Source: Tribonema minus
Taxonomy: Eukaryota; Sar; Xanthophyceae; Tribonematales; Tribonemataceae
Length of the DNA: 64,000 nt
Assembly: GCA_017506865.1 (NCBI GenBank)
Contig: JAFCMP010000412.1
Coordinates: 558,001-622,000 of the forward strand
Direction: 5' to 3'
Below the pieces are notes generated by a model, which saw only the letters and a list, made by a program, of their open reading frames with translations, ran no database searches and had not been told where the DNA came from. The position numbers and the translations under genes were made by a program. Below, piece by piece: positions 34,801 to 46,433 of this stretch; positions within the stretch are counted from its first letter, which is position 1, and every line of letters starts with the position of its first letter.

Positions 34801-37800
34801 TGCAGCAAAGCAATGCAAGACGCGCTTTGCGTCAGATCCGCAACTATCAGAACCAGGCAAGACGCCTCGAGCAGCTTCACGTTGAAGTTAAGCTACCGCC
34901 GGGATAAATGCCACTTCTCCCAAGCACAAGCAGGTGATGTCTGCACCAACTCCCCCCCTCCCCAATATTCAAATGGTGCTCTAGGTCATCTGCACCATCG
35001 AGCAGACACCTACAGCATCATGTGTCCATTGTTGACTACAAGAGACCCTGAAAGAGTATCATGAACATTTTGCGTTGAACAGACAGTTGGTGACATGTGC
35101 TGCTGCACGGCTACTTCTAACAGGCATGAATGAATGCCGATGCCCTCGGCGCTGTTGACGAAAACGAGCGGCAGCACCGGCACTTACTTCAACTTCAACA
35201 AGTACACAGTCTCAACTGTCATGACCATATATACTGATGCCCTCGGCGCCATTGATGAGGACCAGCAGCAGCACCGGCACATATTACAACTTCAACAAGT
35301 TTGTCGGTACTCAGTTATTGCCGACTTCAATGTTCAACAGGTATGTAGGTACGAAGTCATCAATCGACGTGACCATACATACCGATGCCTTCTGCGCCGT
35401 TGACGAGCACCAGCGGCAGCACCGGCACGTAGTACGCGGGCTCGATGGACATGCCGTCGTCGTCCAGGTAGGTAAGTATGGCGTCGTCGTCGGGGTGGAA
35501 GATGGCGCGCGCGACCTTGTCCAGCCGCGTGAAGATGTACCTGCGGGGGGGCACATTGGTGTTTGATTTGAAGTTAGGTGTTTGATTTGAAGCGAGGGCG
35601 ACGCTGAAGGTGTAGTTGTGGAGCGCGCAGCAGCGCTCACAACTGGGGCTGACGTCATTGTTATCTGGGCAACTGGCGAGCTTGGTGCCGCCACACGGCT
35701 CAGAGGTTCAGCCGCGTGAAGTTGTACCTGCAGGGGGGGGGGCACGTCAGTGTTTGAAGTTAGAGGGTGTGAGCGTTCTTCTGGCAGCGCCGGCGTTGGC
35801 AAAATACCCAGTAATTTTCCTGGACTTCGCCGGTTCCTTCATGGCGGCAGCTAGGGCAGTACCCTGAAGGTGTGCCTACATACCTACCAGGGGCACATGG
35901 CAGTGCTCAGAACTAGACGTTGCGCGGTGGCGTCGCCACGAGACTGAAAGGCGATAGATAAGAGTGCAAGATCGTCGAGTGTTAACTGCAGATCACAGTT
36001 AACACGGTGCTCGGCCGGTGTTGCGTCGCTGCCCCTTGGCTTGCCAGCCCTATCAGCCGAGCAGCGCTTCCACGGCAGCACATGCCAGCGCGGTCTGGTC
36101 ATCGAAGCCGGCCCTGTCCCTACGCTGAACTATATTCGCTGATCGCCAGGTTCTGGCAGTGTAGGGAGGTATTCTGGGTTGTGCTGCAAGGTATGCTGTG
36201 GGTAAGTATGCTTAGGTCGGAATGCGTGTCAATATTTTGGGTTGCGCTGCAGGTGTGCAGATAAGAGGTTGGAGTTGCGGGCTGGTACCTGGAAAGGCCC
36301 TGGTCCTTGCCACCCATGAGGGCGGGCGTCTTCAATTTTGATGCTGAAAGAGGAAACAGAGCACAGGGGCGCCGTGCCAGCATCCCTCAACTTTCTTGCC
36401 CATTCCGCTGAACATCACTTCTGGAAGTACTTCAAGTAAGATCATTTAGTACTTGGGCGAGGCCTGGTCCTTGCCGCCCATGAGGCGCTTGCCTCCAATC
36501 ATCAAGTTGACTTAGGAAACTGAGCACAGGGGCGCTGCGTCAGTATCCCTCAACTTTCCAGCGCATGCCACTGATCATCACTTATGTAGGTACTTCAACA
36601 AGTAAGTTACTTCAAGTAGGTACCTGGGCGAGGCCTGGTCCTTGCCGCCCATGAGGCGCGTGCCGAACTGCCCGCCGGGGTACAGCAGCGCGACGTTGTT
36701 GGAGCCGCAGTAGCTCTGCGCCATGGCGGTGATGGTGCCCGTCAGCGACACCTCGCCGTGGTGGTACGCCGAGTGCTCGCTCACGTAGCCCGCCAGTTGG
36801 GCAACCTGCGATTAGATTAGACACACCGTTGCAGCATGGTCATTTGCAATGTCAAACGGTCGATAGACATAGAGACACCTTTGCAGCATGGTCGCTCTAT
36901 CTGAGAACGTCGAACGGTCCAAGGACGCCACAGGAGCATGGCCACGAATGAAACCGCATATGATGCGCAGCGAGGCGTCGCCGTGGTGGTACGCAGAGTG
37001 CTTGCTCACGCAGCCCGCAAGTTGGGCAACCTGTCCACACACCGCTGCAGCATGGTCGCTTTGTGATGAAGGTGAACGGTCAAGTGGTGACGACAACATG
37101 AAACGGCCGATGCGTTGTGAACACCAAGGTTGCTTCTGCGGCGAGGCGCTTCATTGCGCAGAAATGATACATCAAGTGAGCGACTTGCATGGATTGCAGC
37201 ATGGTCGCTGTTGTGATGAAGGTGAACAGTCGGTGGATGCCGCAGTAGCATGGGCACAACATGCAACGGCCAACGCGTTGTGAACACCGAGGCTGATGCA
37301 GCAATGTGGTTGTCGGTGTTGCGTAGAAATGATACAGCAACTGAGCGACCTGCATGAACACCAGCGCGGCACAGTTACTCCAATATTCCCCTACGCAGGA
37401 CCGCTTCGTGTGTGCTCCCCGTGTGCGGAGGCAGCTCAGCGTGTAGTGTGACCACCATCATATGAGGCTGAGGGCGCTGCTGGCTGCTCCTATCCAAAAA
37501 AAAAAAGTGGTACCAGCAAACCCAGCCACACGCACATGCCCATATGGTGATGCCACTCAGCTGATCGTTGAGCGATGTGCACTTTTGAGACCCAAGACAT
37601 GCTCATGAGTGTATACCTTGCGCTAGTCGCTACTGATCATCTGGTCTCTTTGCAGTCCAATTGAGCACACATTGCTGAGCACAACTAGGCGGCACTGTAC
37701 ATACCTTGATCTCGTTCTTGAGCTTGCGCTTGAAGCACGCAAACAGGACTTTGCGCTGGCTCGGCTTGAGCCCGTCCACCATGCATGGCAGGGAGCGCTT

Positions 37801-40800
37801 GTTGTCCTCGATGGAGAACAGGATGAGCTCGCGGTTGAAGAAGGCGTCGTACGTCATGGCGTCCACGCCGTAGTCCACAAACGTTCCGGGGACAAAGTTG
37901 CGCAGCCACTCCTTCCTGCGCGGGGGGGGTGCGTGGGGGGGGGCGTGCGATGGAGGCAATTAGATATACGTTGAGGCAATTAGATATACGTTGGTGAACT
38001 TTATGGTCCTCAGCTTGCGCATACCTACACATGTACCTGCTTTCAGCATCAGCATGACCGCCACATGTACCTGTCTTCAGCTTGTGTACCCCTACACGCT
38101 CGTCTTCAGCGTGTGTGCACGCCCAACGTACCTGTCTTCAGTGCGCTGCTTGTTAAGGATGGAATGCCTGTCAGTGAGGGTGTGCATCCCTACATGCCTA
38201 CACCCCTGTATGCTTAGCATGCATACCTGCCTTCTGGCTGATGCCCGCCTCGAGCCGGCGCATACTTACTACGTGCCCGCTTTCAGCTTTGACACAACCT
38301 GCAGTACTTCAAAATCAATACGAAGCTGCCTTCAGCGCACTCCTTGATGGAGACGAGAAGCCCGTCGTTCAGCGTTGTGCATACATATATGTCTGTGCCC
38401 AGCTGATACAACCTACTTCAGAGTCCATACTTCAAGTACATACCTGTCTTCGGCGCGCTTCTTGTTGAGGACAGATGTGTGCACATACAATGTGCCCATC
38501 ATCATGTGTACACTTACAAACCCGTCTTGAACTTGTGCATACTTACCACAGTCCTTGCCTGACTTCAAGCTTGCCACAACCTGCGGTAGTTCACAGTGCG
38601 CACCTGTCTTCGGCGCGCTTCTTGTTGAAGACGAGGTCCACCATGTCGCCGTCCGCCGCGTCGTCGCGCCACTCAAACGGGATCTGGTGCTGGTCGAGCT
38701 TGGCAAAGTACTCCTTGGCCTCCTTGGCGGTGGACGTACCCAGACCCTTGTAGTACTTGATGGACCAGCCACGCTGCTGCGCGTGCGCCGCGCGCCACGT
38801 CTCGTACTCGGGCACAGTGAAGAAGCTGGGGGGGGGGGGGAGGGAGGGTGATGTGGAAAGCGGTTTCACAAATCATAACACGATGTGGGAAGCAGTTGCA
38901 CAAATCGTATAGCATTGAGAGGGCAGCGCTCAGCATGCCACGTCACGTGTTTGAGCACCGTGAAAAAGTCGAGGGGGCGAGCGGCGGTGGCGCTGTGCAC
39001 GGTCACCAAATGACGCACCCCTATCACCAACGGGCAGGCGCTGTAGCACGTGATGGTAGCCCGGCTGCACTGCTGCTCGTTGTACTCCAGCGCCACAAGG
39101 GCAGCACATGATCATGCGATGAGCGATGGACCGCTTGGTGGCAGATATACCTACCTGCACGCGGCCCCGTGCGCACGCACTTGGCGATGGCCGCCATGAA
39201 TGCGAATGGAGGCCTGTTACATCTGAGCATTGCTATGCGTTATACATACCCCGGCATACACCCCACAGCGCAGCGCTCTCCTCAGCTCGCGCCGCCCCCC
39301 GCGCACGCTTTGAATATAGGCATGACACGTCTGGAAGGAGCCTGCTATTTACGCGGCCCCGTGCACGCACTTGGCGATGGCCGCCATGAATGCGAACAGG
39401 AAGCCCGCTACATTGAAGCACTGTGATGCGCTATACATACTGCCATACCTACACCACCTGCCCGCGGCGCAGCGCTCACCTGAGCTCGCGCCCCGCACGC
39501 ACGCACTTGACGATGGGCGTGATGACCTCGAGTAGCAAGCCGGCTATATACATCGGAGCACTGCCCTACAGTACACCATACATACCCTGCCATACCCACC
39601 GAACCTAGCGCTCACCTCAGCTCGCGCCCCGCGCGCACGCACTTGACGATGGGCGTGATGAACTCGAGCAGGAAGCCCTCCACGCGCAGCAGCGACGGCC
39701 AGAAGTAGTGCAGCAAGTTGATGAGGAGGCCCTTGATGTGCGAGCCGTCGTGGTCCTGGTCCGTCATGATCATGAGGTGGCCGTAGCGCAGCGCGCGCGC
39801 GTCGGCGTACTGCGTCCCGAACTTGAGCCCCAGGATCTTGACGATGTTCGAGATCTCCTCGTTCTTGGACACGGCCGCGTGCGCGGTTTCGCGCACGTTC
39901 AGCGGCTTCCCCTTGAGGGGGAACACCCCGTAGTAGTCGCGGCCCACGACGCCGAGGCCGCTCACCGCGAGCGTCTTGGCCGAGTCCCCCTCGGTGAGGA
40001 TGAGGGTGCAGTCTTGGGAGTGCTTGGTGCCCGCAAAGTTGGCGTCGTCGAGCTTGGTGATGCCTGTGAGCTTGCTCGTCTTCTTGCCGCTCTTCTTGTC
40101 GAGCGCCTTGGAGGCCTGGAAGCTGGGGGGGGGGGGGGGGGGGGGGGAGGGGGTGCAACGCGGTGGGGGTTAGTGTCGGTGAAGGACGTGTACGAGAGTT
40201 GACGACAATCGACATTTGCGATCACCCAACACCATTGAACCAGTGACCTGCCAGAAGGTCAATGCGCAATTCACAGTAATGCTATGTTTCCGCAACATGA
40301 TACTTTGATTGGCATGCGGCCTTGAGGTCCTCGCTGATCCAGTCGCATGCGGTCATGACGAGCACGTACAGTCCGAGCGAATGAGTGAATGAGTATAATC
40401 CGACAAAATAAATAAAAGTGACCGTCGTTCCCCCCAGCTCACTTGGTGTACGCCAAGATGGCCTCCACGATGGGCGACTTCTCAATGGCCTTGAGCGCCT
40501 TGTCGCTGAGCTTCAGGTCCGCGCCACCGAACGCAGACGCCTTGGTGGTGAGCGTCTCCTTGCTCTGGCTGTCAAACGCGGGGTTCTCCACGAGCGCGTT
40601 GACGCACACGCATAGGTGGTTGCGCACGTGCACGGGTTTTACCTCCGTGCCCTTGGACTTCCTCTTGACGACCTGCACAGGGGGGGGGGGGGGGTAGGGT
40701 TAGGGTTGGCGTCAGCGGGGCGGCGATGGGTGCGATGGTGCACAGGTGCGATACGCCACACATATAGCAGCGACCTCGAGAGATGCGAACACGGGGGCGT

Positions 40801-43800
40801 GGGTGTGCTGGTATGTGTGTGCGCGACACGCCGCTGCGTCCGGGCGCCATTGCCGCTGCCACTGGCAAATGCAGTACCCCACCAATACTGCGTCACTGTA
40901 TGCGTATGCAGTGTACTTTGGGGCATACGCAATAGAAGTACGTGTACAGTACATAGAGGTAGAACATATAATCTGTACCTTGACAAGGCGCAGCACAGCG
41001 TGCTGCCCCTACATGCACAAGAGAGTCCAATTGATCTGGATGGTTGGCACTGCTTCAGTGCTACATCACCAGTGTGACAAGTGTCCACCACGGACAGAGA
41101 ATTGCAGCCATGTCGTTGCATTCAGACGTGGTGCTCACGCATGCATGAGACACCTAGATCAAGCGACCGGGCATAACGAAGGCTGCCCTATAGTATGTAT
41201 GTTTGCTTACCTTGACAAGGTGCGCCACAATCTGCTCCGCAATGTGCGTGACGTGCTGTCCGCCCTTGACCGTGCAGATGGCGTTGACAAAGGACACCTG
41301 CTGCAGCTGCCCGTCGCTCGGGCCGATGGCGATGTCCCTGCACAATACCATTGGCAAGGTAGGTAGGGATGCATCAGTTCATGAAATGGCGCAGTGTCGT
41401 TCACATGTGGTACGAATGCCTCAACGCAAACAGCAAACTTATGCACCAGTGGCAAGCAAGAAGATGATACCTTTGCACTTCCATGTATGATCTTGTTTGG
41501 CGTGTTGACAGCTTGCAACTTCACAGTGCCCATGAGGCAGCAACGATGCTCACCAGGCACAACAGTTTTCTTTTCAAGTTAAAACCACAAAAGACAAAAG
41601 TGAAGTACAAAAGAGACAGCAGTGCTCACCAGGTGCCGATGCGCTCATGCAGCACCAGATCGCAGAGATTCTCATACAGGGTCCTTGAAGCTCATTGGTG
41701 GGAGTGTCATAGGTGAAGTACAATCAGAGGCAGCAGTGCTCACCAGGTGCCAATGCGCTCGTGCAGCGCCAGGTCGCTGAGGCCCTCGTACAGGCTCAGA
41801 TAGTTGGTTGGAGTGCCACAGTTGCAGTACAATGAGAGGCAGCAGTGCTCACCAGGTGCCGATGCGCTCGTGCAGCACCAGGTCGCTGAGGCCCTCGTAC
41901 AGGCCCAGGTAGTCCTTGAAGCTCTTGACGTCCAGCTGCTGCTTGTTCAGGTACACCTGCCGCGTGGCGCGGGCAAGGCAGCGATTGCGCACGTCAGCTC
42001 TGATGCGTTCTGCTATGCATTTGTGTATGGGCGGCGTGGGCTAGTAAGGTGTGACAGCCGCGCAAACATGCAGAGCGGTGCCACGGTTGCACGTGCATTC
42101 ACAGCGGCAAAGTCTGGGGCGGGTATGCTGCCCCACAATTCTTGCAAGAGCGCCTTCCAGGTCCGGCCAGGTTCATATGAAATGCTTCCATCATGAACAC
42201 GAGTGATTGGTACGGATGGCAAAGCTTGCCGAGGGGTGGTGATGACCTGGCGCGTCAGGGGTCCCTGACAGCGCCCTGCGTGACATCATGTTTATGACTT
42301 GTTCATATACATGCATCATGGCTCAGTCACTGGATTTCTGCCACCATAAATTGCCACTTGTGCGCACGCAGGACTCTGCGCCACAAGGGGTTTGTCACAG
42401 GTTCTCGCCCGCCTGCCGCAGTAGGTGCTGATGCCAGCAGTGGCGAGCCACACAGCTGAGCTTTGACTTGACGTCACCCGTTCAACGCCGCGCGCGCGCT
42501 CGTGCAGCAGCGCCCTCACGTCATCGCTACCACGGCCGCACCATCATAGCGTCGCTGGCAGACGCTGTACTCGTCGCGCAGCGATCAACCAATGCTGCGC
42601 AGCACCGTCACGATATTAGCCCGCACGCGCTTGCCGCCGTAGGTGCTCATGCAGCCCGCAATGTCGTGCGCACGCTACTGCGGCGTCGCTGACAAACGCT
42701 GCACTCATCGTGCCGTGCTGAACCAATGCCGCGCACTCACCCGCACGCGCTTGCCGCCGTAGGAGCTCATGCAGCCCGCAATGTCGTGCGCGCGCTTCTG
42801 CAGCAGCGCCTCCGTATCGTCCTCCATCCCCGCCATCCCGAAGCGGCGCCAGTCCGGCTTGAACGTGATGCAGGTGAACTCGTCGCCGCTGCGGCAGCAG
42901 CAGGGGGAAGACCAAGAAGCGTTCCGTTTAGAATCATAGAGTGCAAGTGGGACGGCGTAAAAGTGGTCTTGGACAGGTGTGCCCGCCGTGCCTTGCGGCG
43001 CGCTTGCAGTTCACCAAAAACATACTACAGTAGGTAGCACAAATAACATACTAGCGTGCTGCAGTGCGGTCGCTCGCAGAGGCACAAACCCGCCCGCGAG
43101 AGCGAGCGACGCGTTCGTGTGACACCGCGTCAGCGCCTTGCTAGGCACCCCACCATCTGCCTGTGAGGCAAACACGCAAGGGGCCGGTATGTGTCGAAGA
43201 ATGCACCGAAGCGCTCTCACGCGCACGCCGGCAATTGAAGAAGCGCTGCTCATCATGGACCACCCGTAGCCATCGGCGCTTAGCCCACGCAGGTCAGCGC
43301 GCACAAAGGGCAACACTCAGGCGAGCGACAAAGGCATGTCAACTTCAACTCACTCGTAGTCCTTGATAACCGGCTCGTCCTTGTCCCCCATGTTGTTCCT
43401 GAACACCTGGCGGTAGCGCTTGCGCGTGGCGCCGTCCGCCGTCTCCACGACAAACTCCGTGGAGAAGATGTTGGCCAGCTTGGCGCCGTAGCCGTTGCGC
43501 CCTCCGGTGGTCTTCTTCTCCTGGTCGTTGAAGTTGCTGCCTGCAGCGCATCGAGATCCACAACAGAATATTAATCAGAAGGCTGATGTTCTCGGGACAC
43601 TCAGCACCAGCCAATATCAATGCTGCCAAAACGTGGTGAGCACATGAGTAGCTGCACAAAGCTGCTTGGGCGGCATTCCCAAAGCACTTCTTCTTAAAAA
43701 GCATATATTGCTGACATGAAAAGCTGCAATCGATTATGATTTAGAGTGCGCAACTGAACAGGGAGGATTCGGCACAGATCAGCAGCGTGTGGCGCGATCT

Positions 43801-44842
43801 ATCTCCAGCCATCAGCGCTCAGCGCTCCACACGCGCGCGACGCTCACCTGTGAGGAGGTGGCCAAAGATGAGTTCCGGGATGTAGCAGCCGTGCTCGGCG
43901 TGGCGCGCGATGGGGATGCCGCGGCCGTTGTTCCACACGCTGATGGACCCCGCGGCCTTGTCCACCGTCACCTTGAGCATGGTCATGGTCGGGTCGCGCT
44001 GCTTGTTGTCGGCGGCGTTGACGATGATCTCATCGAAGATCTTGTAGAGGCCGGGGACGTAGGAGACGGACCGCCGGACGATGCGCGACGTGTCGGCGTC
44101 GAAGACCCACATGTCCGCCGTGTTGCGCTCGATGGAGCCGACGTACGTGTCCGGGCGCAGCAGGATGTGCTCGAGCTGCGTCTTCTTCTGGTAGATGTCC
44201 TCGATCTTGCGGCCGCCGATGGTACGCACCTATACAGAAAATTTCAGGGGGGTGAGGGTGACGGAGTTGATTCGCGATGCATAGCAACGGCGAGTGCTTG
44301 TGGAGGCAGTAGCATGGCTCGGCATGACTCTCGGTGCAGTTGACCCTGAGCATGCAGCAAGAACTGTTTGAATTTCCAGTTCACACACCGCCAAGCCACA
44401 GCGCATGAGAAGCATGGTAGGCTTAGCCATTGTACTGAAATTGGCAAAAGGCAGGGCACTGGCTAAGTGACGATATCTCATCAATATGAGCTGGGAAGCT
44501 GATCCCCCCGCAGCCCCGAGCACGTTCTTCTGCTAGTTCAACAAACCGTGAGTAGATCGACCGTACCTCTTCTTCGCCGCCCACGCCGGCAATAGGAGCC
44601 TTCTTTTTCGCCTGAGCCGCCTGTGCACATAGCAGAAGAGGTGCGTTCTGAGGTCTGAGGCCTTTCGCATCGTTCGCAACAGCAAGCAGAGAAGATGCCA
44701 ACGATGATCATAAAAGCTTTTCATGGAGAGTGCTTCGACTCCTGGTGACGATGTGCGCCTGAGACGAAGCAACCTTTGCACTTACCGCAGTGCCCTTATT
44801 GGTGCCCGGCATCCTGTTTTCTCGCTCCAGAGCCGTCGTCAT
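25870..44842 (-). CDS. TOP2: DNA topoisomerase II, complete, 22 exons
   Basis: Exons: 44842-44786, 44620-44567, 44229-43848, 43540-43354, 42888-42741, 41956-41853, 41337-41211, 40672-40443, 40122-39616, 38825-38604, 37915-37705, 36805-36624, 35540-35383, 34403-34295, 33500-33347, 32498-32394, 31876-31610, 31082-30981, 30020-29855, 29270-29056, 28654-28346, 27747-25870. All junctions are GT-AG and phases agree, giving 1957 residues. The nuclear type IIA enzyme passes one DNA duplex through another using ATP. Seen in order: GHKL ATPase ([32 protein letters not shown]; the QTK-like region), TOPRIM ([23 protein letters not shown]), breakage-reunion domain with [15 protein letters not shown] (tyrosine near residue 805), then WLVGML-equivalent helices. 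From about residue 1333 a 625-residue tail alternates acidic SD-rich and basic KAPAAKKP blocks, far longer than the usual tail. The start is the first of two in-frame ATGs. Confidence 0.95.
28700..28935 (-). repeat. TOP2 intron 20: copies of exon 20 end
   Basis: The end of exon 20 ([14 protein letters not shown] and donor) recurs at 28884-28932 as [14 protein letters not shown] with GTGCGT, and weakly at 28700-28735. About 60 bp of following intron sequence (GCAACAGCAGCGCTCAAGCC) is copied too. Confidence 0.88.
29443..29850 (-). repeat. TOP2 intron 19: tandem units of exon 19 end plus intron
   Basis: The end of exon 19 ([16 protein letters not shown]) and about 90 bp of following intron recur as units whose exon parts are at 29695-29767 and 29521-29588. 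Each unit carries an ACATGTATACTTC-like motif, so the duplication clearly spans the splice site. Confidence 0.9.
31378..31533 (-). repeat. TOP2 intron 17: two copies of exon 17 end
   Basis: The end of exon 17 ([13 protein letters not shown] and donor) recurs at 31487-31533 and 31378-31425, each beside a CTTCAAGTTCAA-type intron motif. Confidence 0.88.
33105..33245 (-). repeat. TOP2 intron 15: two copies of exon 15 end
   Basis: The end of exon 15 ([12 protein letters not shown] and donor) recurs at 33195-33245 and 33105-33140. The preceding CACACTTGA-GTAG intron motif is copied too, so the unit spans the junction. Confidence 0.88.
34147..34196 (-). repeat. TOP2 intron 14: copy of exon 14 end
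   Basis: The end of exon 14 ([12 protein letters not shown] and donor) recurs about 144 bp downstream with scattered changes. Confidence 0.85.
35131..35285 (-). repeat. TOP2 intron 13: two copies of exon 13 end
   Basis: The end of exon 13 ([16 protein letters not shown]) and donor recur at 35222-35285 and 35131-35187. Confidence 0.88.
36288..36490 (-). repeat. TOP2 intron 12: two copies of exon 12 end
   Basis: The end of exon 12 with its donor ([11 protein letters not shown]) recurs at 36449-36490 and 36288-36327. This is the exon edge just before the catalytic tyrosine. A copy of the exon 13 start with its acceptor lies at 35697-35733. Confidence 0.88.
36966..37290 (-). repeat. TOP2 intron 11: copy of exon 12 start and intron repeats
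   Basis: 36966-37033 repeats the start of exon 12 with its acceptor ([18 protein letters not shown]). Further up, two units at about 37045-37135 and 37200-37290 share GTGATGAAGGTGAAC, CAACATG-AACGGCC and GCGTTGTGAACACC blocks. Confidence 0.85.
38128..38473 (-). repeat. TOP2 intron 10: three copies of exon 10 end
   Basis: The exon 10 end (FNKKRAED and donor, plus-strand ACCTGTCTTCGGCGCGCTTC at 38602-38621) recurs at 38442-38473, 38325-38358 and 38131-38163. Two keep the donor dinucleotide. Confidence 0.88.
39150..39540 (-). repeat. TOP2 intron 9: three copies of exon 9 end
   Basis: The end of exon 9 (ITPIVK to GRELR and donor, 39616-39675) recurs at about 39480-39540, 39270-39412 (split) and 39150-39205, with growing divergence. 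A fragment of the start of exon 10 (FFTV-E) also recurs at about 38930-38975. Confidence 0.88.
40974..40998 (-). repeat. TOP2 intron 7: short copy of exon 7 end
   Basis: The final CTTGTCAAG and donor of exon 7 (41211) recur here as CTTGTCAAGGTACAG, 235 bp downstream. Confidence 0.65.
41533..41800 (-). repeat. TOP2 intron 6: three copies of exon 6 end
   Basis: The end of exon 6 plus its donor (CACCAGGTGCC at 41850 on the plus strand) recurs at 41741, 41627 and, more degraded, 41551. The first two copies include about 60 bp of exon sequence and retain the GGTGAGC donor. Confidence 0.9.
42595..42690 (-). repeat. TOP2 intron 5: copy of exon 5 end
   Basis: The last about 70 bp of exon 5 (coding for [17 protein letters not shown]) are repeated about 110 bp downstream. 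The donor GT of the copy is changed to GC. A weaker second copy lies at about 42409-42500. Confidence 0.85.
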
Positions 44843-45212
44843 GGCGTCACTCGCAGGACTGCTTTTCTTGGTGGCCTGCGCTTTTAGATTTCAAGAGGAT
44901 AGCTTCTGGCTGTAGAGAAGGTGGCACTGAGATGGCAGGGTCGCTACGCCTCTCCTGCGCAACTCCTCACTCTCGCCTCGCCGCTCCCGCTCCAGCCCTG
45001 CAGGCTCGCTCCTTCTGAGAGAAAATGAAATGGGCTCGACAAATTAATTGATCAACGCCAGGACAAGGCACAGAGGGTTGGTAGGGTTTGACTTTTTTAT
45101 TCAGTCCAAAGCAAATTGAAGCTTGCAAGCAGCAGCAGCGGAGCTTTGGCGCATCAGAGTTGCAGATTCATCCTCCCAGCGCCGCCGTTGAGCCTTCTTC
45201 ACTGGCGTCAGC
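44843..45212. promoter_or_regulatory. Shared TOP2/BUD31 promoter region
   Basis: Only 370 bp separate the two divergent start codons, so both promoters and 5' UTRs must share or overlap here. I see no clear TATA box. Confidence 0.55.
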
Positions 45213-46433
45213 ATGTCTCGGTTCGCCCGGAAAGAGCGCCCTCCCGCAGGCTTCGAGATCTTGGAGCCCACCCTCACGGCGCTGGAAGCAGAGCTGAGAG
45301 AGAAGGTGAACCAGCCGCATGAGGGGCTTCGGAGGGGCGAGAGCCTGTGGCCAGTGCACCAGATCAACTGGCAGCGCAGCCGCTACGTGTACGACATGTA
45401 CCACGTCTACAAGGAGATATCGAGGGAGGTGTACGACTACTGCATTCGGATGAAGCTCGTGGATGCTGGCCTCATGGCCAAGTGGAAGAAACCTGGCTAT
45501 GGGCGCCTTTGCAGCACCTACGTCATCAACCCCAAAAACTACAAGTTCGGCACGGTCAGCATCTGCCGGGTGCCCCGCCAGTTTCTTGAGCCCGACACAG
45601 TCGTGGAAGACTCCAACACAGGGTGCAGAGGATGTGCCAGCGGGCCAGGCGGCCAGCGAAACATCTTCGGCAACAAGTACGGGCAGTATCTGGCAGCCAT
45701 TCAGGTGGCGCGAAAGAAGCGCGCGCTGGAAGAAGAGGCGCGGCGAATGGTTGGCAAAGGCAGGGAGAAAGCCAGAGCGGAGCGGGAGGACAGCGAAGGG
45801 GACGAAGACAGCGAGGACGAGGAGGCGGGCATTTGGGCGCAGAACGAAGAGGAGGCAGTGCTAGGACCCGGCGATGATGTGCAGGTGAGCAGGCTTGCGG
45901 TACACACATAGATGGCACAGATGTGGGAGGGTACACCAGGAAACTCTAGCGTTCAAGGCGACAGGCTCACTTCAGCCTTGGCTCAGCAGTGAGCAGCACA
46001 TTCTCATTCTGTGTGCTCCCCAGCGATGCTCCCCTGTTGATGCGCACACAGAGCGGTTTCTGATCATTGCATTGGACATAACCGCACCCCACCTTCTGCT
46101 GTCATCGCAGACAGCTCACTGGCACATGGTGGTACCTTTTTGTGATCTCCGACAGTTGCTTCTAGAGTGCAGCAATCGCCAGGCAGCACAATCATCGCAC
46201 AACATGCGTTGCACTGGGCCGAGTTGCTGCCAAAGGTTTAGACTAGTGCTTGATGCAGTCTTGTTGCCTGCGTTGCAGCGTGGACTACTGACTGCCGTCA
46301 CGTTTCTCGGCATTTTGTGCACCTGCAGGGGGACGTGGAGGCGGACCGTGAGGCTAAGAAGTTCCTGACAAAGCGCGGCGGCGAGTTTGGCGCAGGAGGA
46401 GGGTCCAGCGATAAGCGGCCACGTCACGCGTAG
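45213..46433 (+). CDS. BUD31: BUD31/G10 splicing factor with extended C terminus
   Basis: Exons 45213-45884 and 46329-46433 give 258 residues. The first about 145 match BUD31, a spliceosome component: EPTL, PHEG-R-ESLWP, the RYVYDM-Y---ISRE-Y-YCI helix, AKWKK-GY, FGT and ICRVP, ending GCRGC. Family members end there at about 145 residues; this one adds about 110, first a helical KKRALEEEARRM segment, then an acidic EDSEGDEDSEDEE stretch and a basic end. By comparison with the family, five of nine zinc-region cysteines are replaced (the LCC-x2-C, N-C-IC and EC-x2-C positions), leaving four. A changed zinc site, or a paralog of the canonical protein, is therefore likely. Start chosen at the ATG before SRFARKERPP. 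Confidence 0.88.
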
